Shown piece by piece: positions 61,114-64,000 of a stretch of 64,000 nt of DNA (the first letter of the stretch is position 1; each line of letters starts with the position of its first letter). A program made the translations under genes and the position numbers. The DNA is taken from NCBI GenBank assembly GCA_026415675.1, contig JAOAGQ010000038.1, forward strand, positions 1-64,000, read 5' to 3'. This stretch comes from Syntrophorhabdaceae bacterium (GTDB taxonomy: Bacteria > Desulfobacterota > Syntrophorhabdia > Syntrophorhabdales > Syntrophorhabdaceae). Below the pieces are notes generated by a model. It saw only the letters and a program-made list of their open reading frames with translations, did no database searches and had not been told where the DNA came from.

Positions 61114-62115
61114 TTAGGAGTTTTCCGCTTCTTTTTCTTCCTTTAAAGCCTTCTCCGAGGCACTATCCTCGCTTGACTGCTTGACCCTTACCGCCCCCAC
61201 ATATGTTTTGGTGTAGAAATCTGAGGCGAGAGAATCAATCTTTACCCCCACTTTATTGTTTCCCGATGAAGCATGGATAAATTTACCATCCCCTATATAT
61301 ATACCTACGTGGGTTGGATATTTTATATACCTCTTTGTTCTAAAAAATACGAGATCCCCGATGGAGAGCTCCTCTTTTTTTATCTTGACCCCTGCATGGA
61401 ACTGCTCTCTTGCACTTCTCGGTAAGTTTACATCGAAGATATCGTATATCTTTTTTACATAGGCGGAACAATCAAGGCCTCTTACGCTATCTCCACCGTA
61501 TTTATAAGGGGCCCCTATAAAACTCTTTGCCACCTTGACAAGCATGTACTTCTCTTCTCTACTGCTCCATGTTTTTAAGTGTTTTGGCGTCAGTTGAACG
61601 ATATCCTCTTCCTTCTCCTCGATTACCCTGGGAATGAGTATCGTCTTCCCTACCGAAATCTTTTTGCTGTTGTTGTTCGCCTCTATGATATCCTCTTTGT
61701 CTACGTTAAATTTTGCCGCTATTTTCTCGAGGGTATCCCCTTTTTTTACCTTGTATTCGATGAAATCGCCCCGGTTGTTCTCGGCCTCATTCAGTGCGGC
61801 CTCTTGCTGGATGACGTTTGTTATGGTCTTCTTCTTTTTGTTGTTGTTTTGTGTTTTGTTTGAGGATAATGGGGTGTTACGCTGCTGATTCGTTGAATCT
61901 ACCCTTACGATTAGTTGCTGACCCAGTTTTAGTTTGTCCGATTTAAGGCCGTTTAACTGTTTCAATTTATCCGCGGTTGTTTTAAATTTCTTTGCTATGG
62001 AATACAGATTATCCCCTTTTTTTACCACATAGGTTGTATCGGCAAACAGAATGGATGCAGAAAAGAAGAAGAGTAGAAATACAGAACAGACTGAAATGTA
62101 TACGACTTTTTTCAT
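61114..62115 (-). CDS. Exported cell-wall hydrolase with two LysM domains and an NlpC/P60 peptidase domain
   Basis: A 333-residue protein: signal peptide (MKKVVYISVC...SILFA), LysM 1 (YVVKKGDNLYSIAKKF), a basic Asn/Lys linker, LysM 2 (YKVKKGDTLEKIAAKF), then NlpC/P60 with catalytic Cys in LDCSAYV and His in PTHVGIYIGDG, plus FIHAS. It should cleave peptide stems of peptidoglycan in the periplasm. The ATG at 62115 has AGGA about 6 bases upstream and gives a normal signal peptide. An ATG at 62160 would lie at or before the predicted transcription start. Confidence 0.92.
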   Translation of the reverse strand: MKKVVYISVCSVFLLFFFSASILFADTTYVVKKGDNLYSIAKKFKTTADKLKQLNGLKSDKLKLGQQLIVRVDSTNQQRNTPLSSNKTQNNNKKKKTITNVIQQEAALNEAENNRGDFIEYKVKKGDTLEKIAAKFNVDKEDIIEANNNSKKISVGKTILIPRVIEEKEEDIVQLTPKHLKTWSSREEKYMLVKVAKSFIGAPYKYGGDSVRGLDCSAYVKKIYDIFDVNLPRSAREQFHAGVKIKKEELSIGDLVFFRTKRYIKYPTHVGIYIGDGKFIHASSGNNKVGVKIDSLASDFYTKTYVGAVRVKQSSEDSASEKALKEEKEAENS

Positions 62116-62163
62116 CCCCATCCTTTTTATTTTTGGCCTTATGTCCAATAAGAGGTACATATC

Positions 62164-62192
62164 CTTTTACAAAATATGGATTTTTATGTCAA
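62164..62192 (-). promoter_or_regulatory. Promoter of the LysM/NlpC-membrane protein unit
   Basis: Minus-strand perfect TTGACA (62192-62187), 17-base spacer, TAAAAG (62169-62164). The predicted start is near 62157, leaving a leader of about 42 bases. Confidence 0.6.
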
Positions 62193-62256
62193 GGAAAAAA
62201 TATTTCTTGTTATTTAGAAAGATATGTTCTTATACAGGGAAAGGCTATATTTTTTA

Positions 62257-62285
62257 TTGATTTATACATCTTTTTATTTTATATT
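62257..62285 (+). promoter_or_regulatory. Promoter of the HdrD/EMO-type gene
   Basis: TTGATT (62257-62262), 17-base spacer, TATATT (62280-62285). It is divergent from the LysM/NlpC promoter. Confidence 0.55.
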
Positions 62286-62341
62286 CATCTGTCTGTTTGT
62301 GAAAATACGAACAAGATAAAACTAATCACAGGAGGCGTTTT

Positions 62342-64000
62342 ATGGAGATCGGCAGGGAGATCTTCTGGAATGTTGGGGAAGGGGCACGATGGTTGTCGTA
62401 CGCCCTTATGGTTATCACTTTTATTATACTGATCGTTGCACTAAAAAAGAGATATGCCATGTGGAAGATTGGAAAGCCTTCACCCATCAACTTTTCAAAG
62501 AGGTTGGGGGAAAGGATCTCCTATTTCATAAGTAATGGTATCTTCCACAAATCTATCCTGAGAGAAGCGTACCCCGGTTTTATGCACCTCTTTATCTTCT
62601 GGGGATTCTTGCTCCTCGCCATAGGTACGGCCATCGTTGCGATACAGGACGATGTGATCCGTCCTCTCTTCAAGGTGAATCTCCTGACAGGTAATTTTTA
62701 CATGCTATTCTCCTTTGTCCTCGACGCTGCAGGTCTTATCGCCATAATCGGCATACTGATGGCAATGTGGAGGAGGTATGTACAGAAACCGGATCGCCTC
62801 GATAGCAAACCCGATGACTTGATCACCCTCCTCTGGATATTAGTAGTCTTAGTCACCGGTTTTCTTGTTGAGGGAAGTAGAATAGCAGAATCAAGACCCT
62901 CTTTTGAAGTATGGAGTTTTGTAGGCTGGTCCCTCTCATCAATGTTTGTAAGCTTAGACAAAGAGGGCATCAAAACCGCCCATAAAGTCTTCTGGTATAT
63001 GCACATGTTTCTCTCCTTTGGCCTCATTGCATATATTGGTTACTCCCGTCTCCTCCATATCATCACCTCATCCCTCAATATGATGTTCAGAGGTGTGGAG
63101 GATACCCCGAGGGGGGCTATTGCACCTATTGAAGACTTTGAAAATGCCGAAGAATTCGGTGTGAACTCTATAGAGGGTTTTACATGGAGGCAGATATTCG
63201 ACCTCGACGCCTGTACGAGGTGTGGTAGATGCCAGGATCTCTGCCCTGCATACAACAGTGAGAAGCCCCTCTCCCCTAAAGGGTTCATCCAGGATTTGAA
63301 GGCGGAATGGGAGAGGACCGCTAAGGGAATAAAGAATGAAGAAGGTATTATAGGTACCACAATCCAGGAAGAGACCCTGTGGTCATGTACCGCATGCCTT
63401 GCCTGTCAGGTAAACTGTCCTGTATCGATCCCTACATTCGATAAAAATATTGAGATGAGGAGATACCTCACGTTGACGTTGAGCAAAACCACTTCAGAGA
63501 CGAGACTCCTCTTCAAAAATCTCCAGCAGAAGGTAGACCCTTACGGAATGGGCAAGAGACAGAGAACAGAATGGACAGAAGGCATCGAGGTAAAGAACGC
63601 AGGAGAAGAGGAAGTAGAATACCTATACTGGGTAGGTTGTGTTGCCTCCCTTGACGATAGAAACAGGAAGATCGCAAAGGCCTTTACCACAATCCTGAAC
63701 AAGGCAGGGGTTTCCTTCGGTATACTCGGACAGGAAGAGACATGCTGCGGGGATCCTGCGAGGAGGTGTGGCAACGAGGATCTATACCTTGGAATCGCCC
63801 AGGGCAATGTGGAGCTCTTGAAAGAACTCAATATCAAAAAGATCATAACCACCTGTCCCCACTGCTATCACACTTTGAAAAACGAGTATCCCCAGATAGG
63901 AGGGGAATTTGAGGTTTACCATCAGTCGGAATTTATCTGGAAGTTGATAAATGAAGGCAAGATATCCCCTTCCCCTGCCATAGAAGGGGCCTTTACCTAT
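62342..64000 (+). CDS. Membrane Fe-S oxidoreductase, HdrD/EMO (DUF224) type, truncated at the window end
   Basis: 553 codons are open to the window end. Five or six N-terminal membrane segments (about 1-235) with histidines (HLFIFWG, HKVFWYMHMF) resemble the NarI-like cytochrome b part. Then come two [4Fe-4S] motifs (CTRCGRCQDLCP and CTACLACQVNCP) and CCG-domain elements (WVGC, ETCCGDPARR, TCPHCYH). This is the fused architecture of HdrED-like or ETF:menaquinone oxidoreductases, which move electrons from ETF/acyl-CoA oxidation to menaquinone. AGGAGG lies before the ATG. Partner etf genes may lie just outside. Confidence 0.9.
   Translation, partial: MEIGREIFWNVGEGARWLSYALMVITFIILIVALKKRYAMWKIGKPSPINFSKRLGERISYFISNGIFHKSILREAYPGFMHLFIFWGFLLLAIGTAIVAIQDDVIRPLFKVNLLTGNFYMLFSFVLDAAGLIAIIGILMAMWRRYVQKPDRLDSKPDDLITLLWILVVLVTGFLVEGSRIAESRPSFEVWSFVGWSLSSMFVSLDKEGIKTAHKVFWYMHMFLSFGLIAYIGYSRLLHIITSSLNMMFRGVEDTPRGAIAPIEDFENAEEFGVNSIEGFTWRQIFDLDACTRCGRCQDLCPAYNSEKPLSPKGFIQDLKAEWERTAKGIKNEEGIIGTTIQEETLWSCTACLACQVNCPVSIPTFDKNIEMRRYLTLTLSKTTSETRLLFKNLQQKVDPYGMGKRQRTEWTEGIEVKNAGEEEVEYLYWVGCVASLDDRNRKIAKAFTTILNKAGVSFGILGQEETCCGDPARRCGNEDLYLGIAQGNVELLKELNIKKIITTCPHCYHTLKNEYPQIGGEFEVYHQSEFIWKLINEGKISPSPAIEGAFTY

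Overview
The window reads as chromosome of a Gram-negative, strictly anaerobic, Desulfobacterota (deltaproteobacterium)-like organism. The reasons are a porin-type outer-membrane protein, a PEP-CTERM exosortase substrate, a periplasmic tetraheme cytochrome with system II cytochrome c maturation, corrinoid methyl transfer, TRAP transporters, and membrane iron-sulfur (HdrD/EMO-type) electron-transfer proteins. This placement is inference; no rRNA is present. I see no CRISPR array, insertion sequence, prophage or integrase.

Layout. 1-8 kb: end of an outer-membrane barrel gene with a clear terminator; an M18 aminopeptidase-lon-amrS unit; rpmB; a REC-adenylate cyclase/RelA-SpoT pair. 8.8-11.4 kb: a SPASM radical SAM enzyme coupled to a homospermidine-synthase-like dehydrogenase. 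11.5-14.3 kb: tetraheme cytochrome, resB, ccsB, and an HU/IHF protein. 14.3-19.9 kb: a likely operon mobA-rimI-pyrK-pyrD-recJ-HDAC. 20.1-23.5 kb: TRAP permeases without a receptor, a PEP-CTERM protein and a pentapeptide-repeat protein. 23.7-27.5 kb: EF-G paralogue, birA, coaX. 27.5-31.9 kb: glcD-glcF-acyl-CoA ligase. 32-35.4 kb: AEC transporter, initiator tRNA, hybrid histidine kinase. 35.5-39.3 kb: TRAP receptor, corrinoid protein, UroD-type methyltransferase and pterin methyltransferase in one operon. 39.5-43.3 kb: trpS, murI and a PriA whose ATPase motifs are gone. 43.4-46.7 kb: an NtrBC-type pair next to a Lys/Pro/Ala-rich exported protein with a candidate sigma-54 promoter. 46.7-52.4 kb: two different gltX genes bracketing carD, PIN/TRAM, ispD and ispF. 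52.4-59.8 kb: smc, then a cstA operon containing a small protein and two ArsA-type ATPases. 59.9-64 kb: a membrane protein with a helix-hairpin-helix-like tail, a LysM/NlpC peptidase, and a membrane Fe-S oxidoreductase running off the end.

How the parts may work together (inference): the 35.5-39.3 kb operon looks like a complete methyl-donor utilisation unit, in which a receptor captures a substrate, an MT-I enzyme demethylates it onto a corrinoid protein, and an MT-II enzyme passes the methyl group to tetrahydrofolate. The receptorless TRAP permease at 20.1-21.9 kb is a candidate partner. The GlcDF/acyl-CoA ligase cluster and the terminal HdrD-type membrane protein point to oxidation of organic acids with electrons delivered to the quinone pool.

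Near-consensus sigma-70 promoters (TTGAC(T/A), usually 17 bases, TATTAT-like) recur. Two of them have the -35 hexamer built on the TGA stop codon of the preceding gene. The most rewarding regions for follow-up are the TRAP-receptor/corrinoid operon, the CstA-ArsA operon, the sigma-54/NtrBC locus, the ATPase-dead PriA, and the radical SAM/HSS-like pair.
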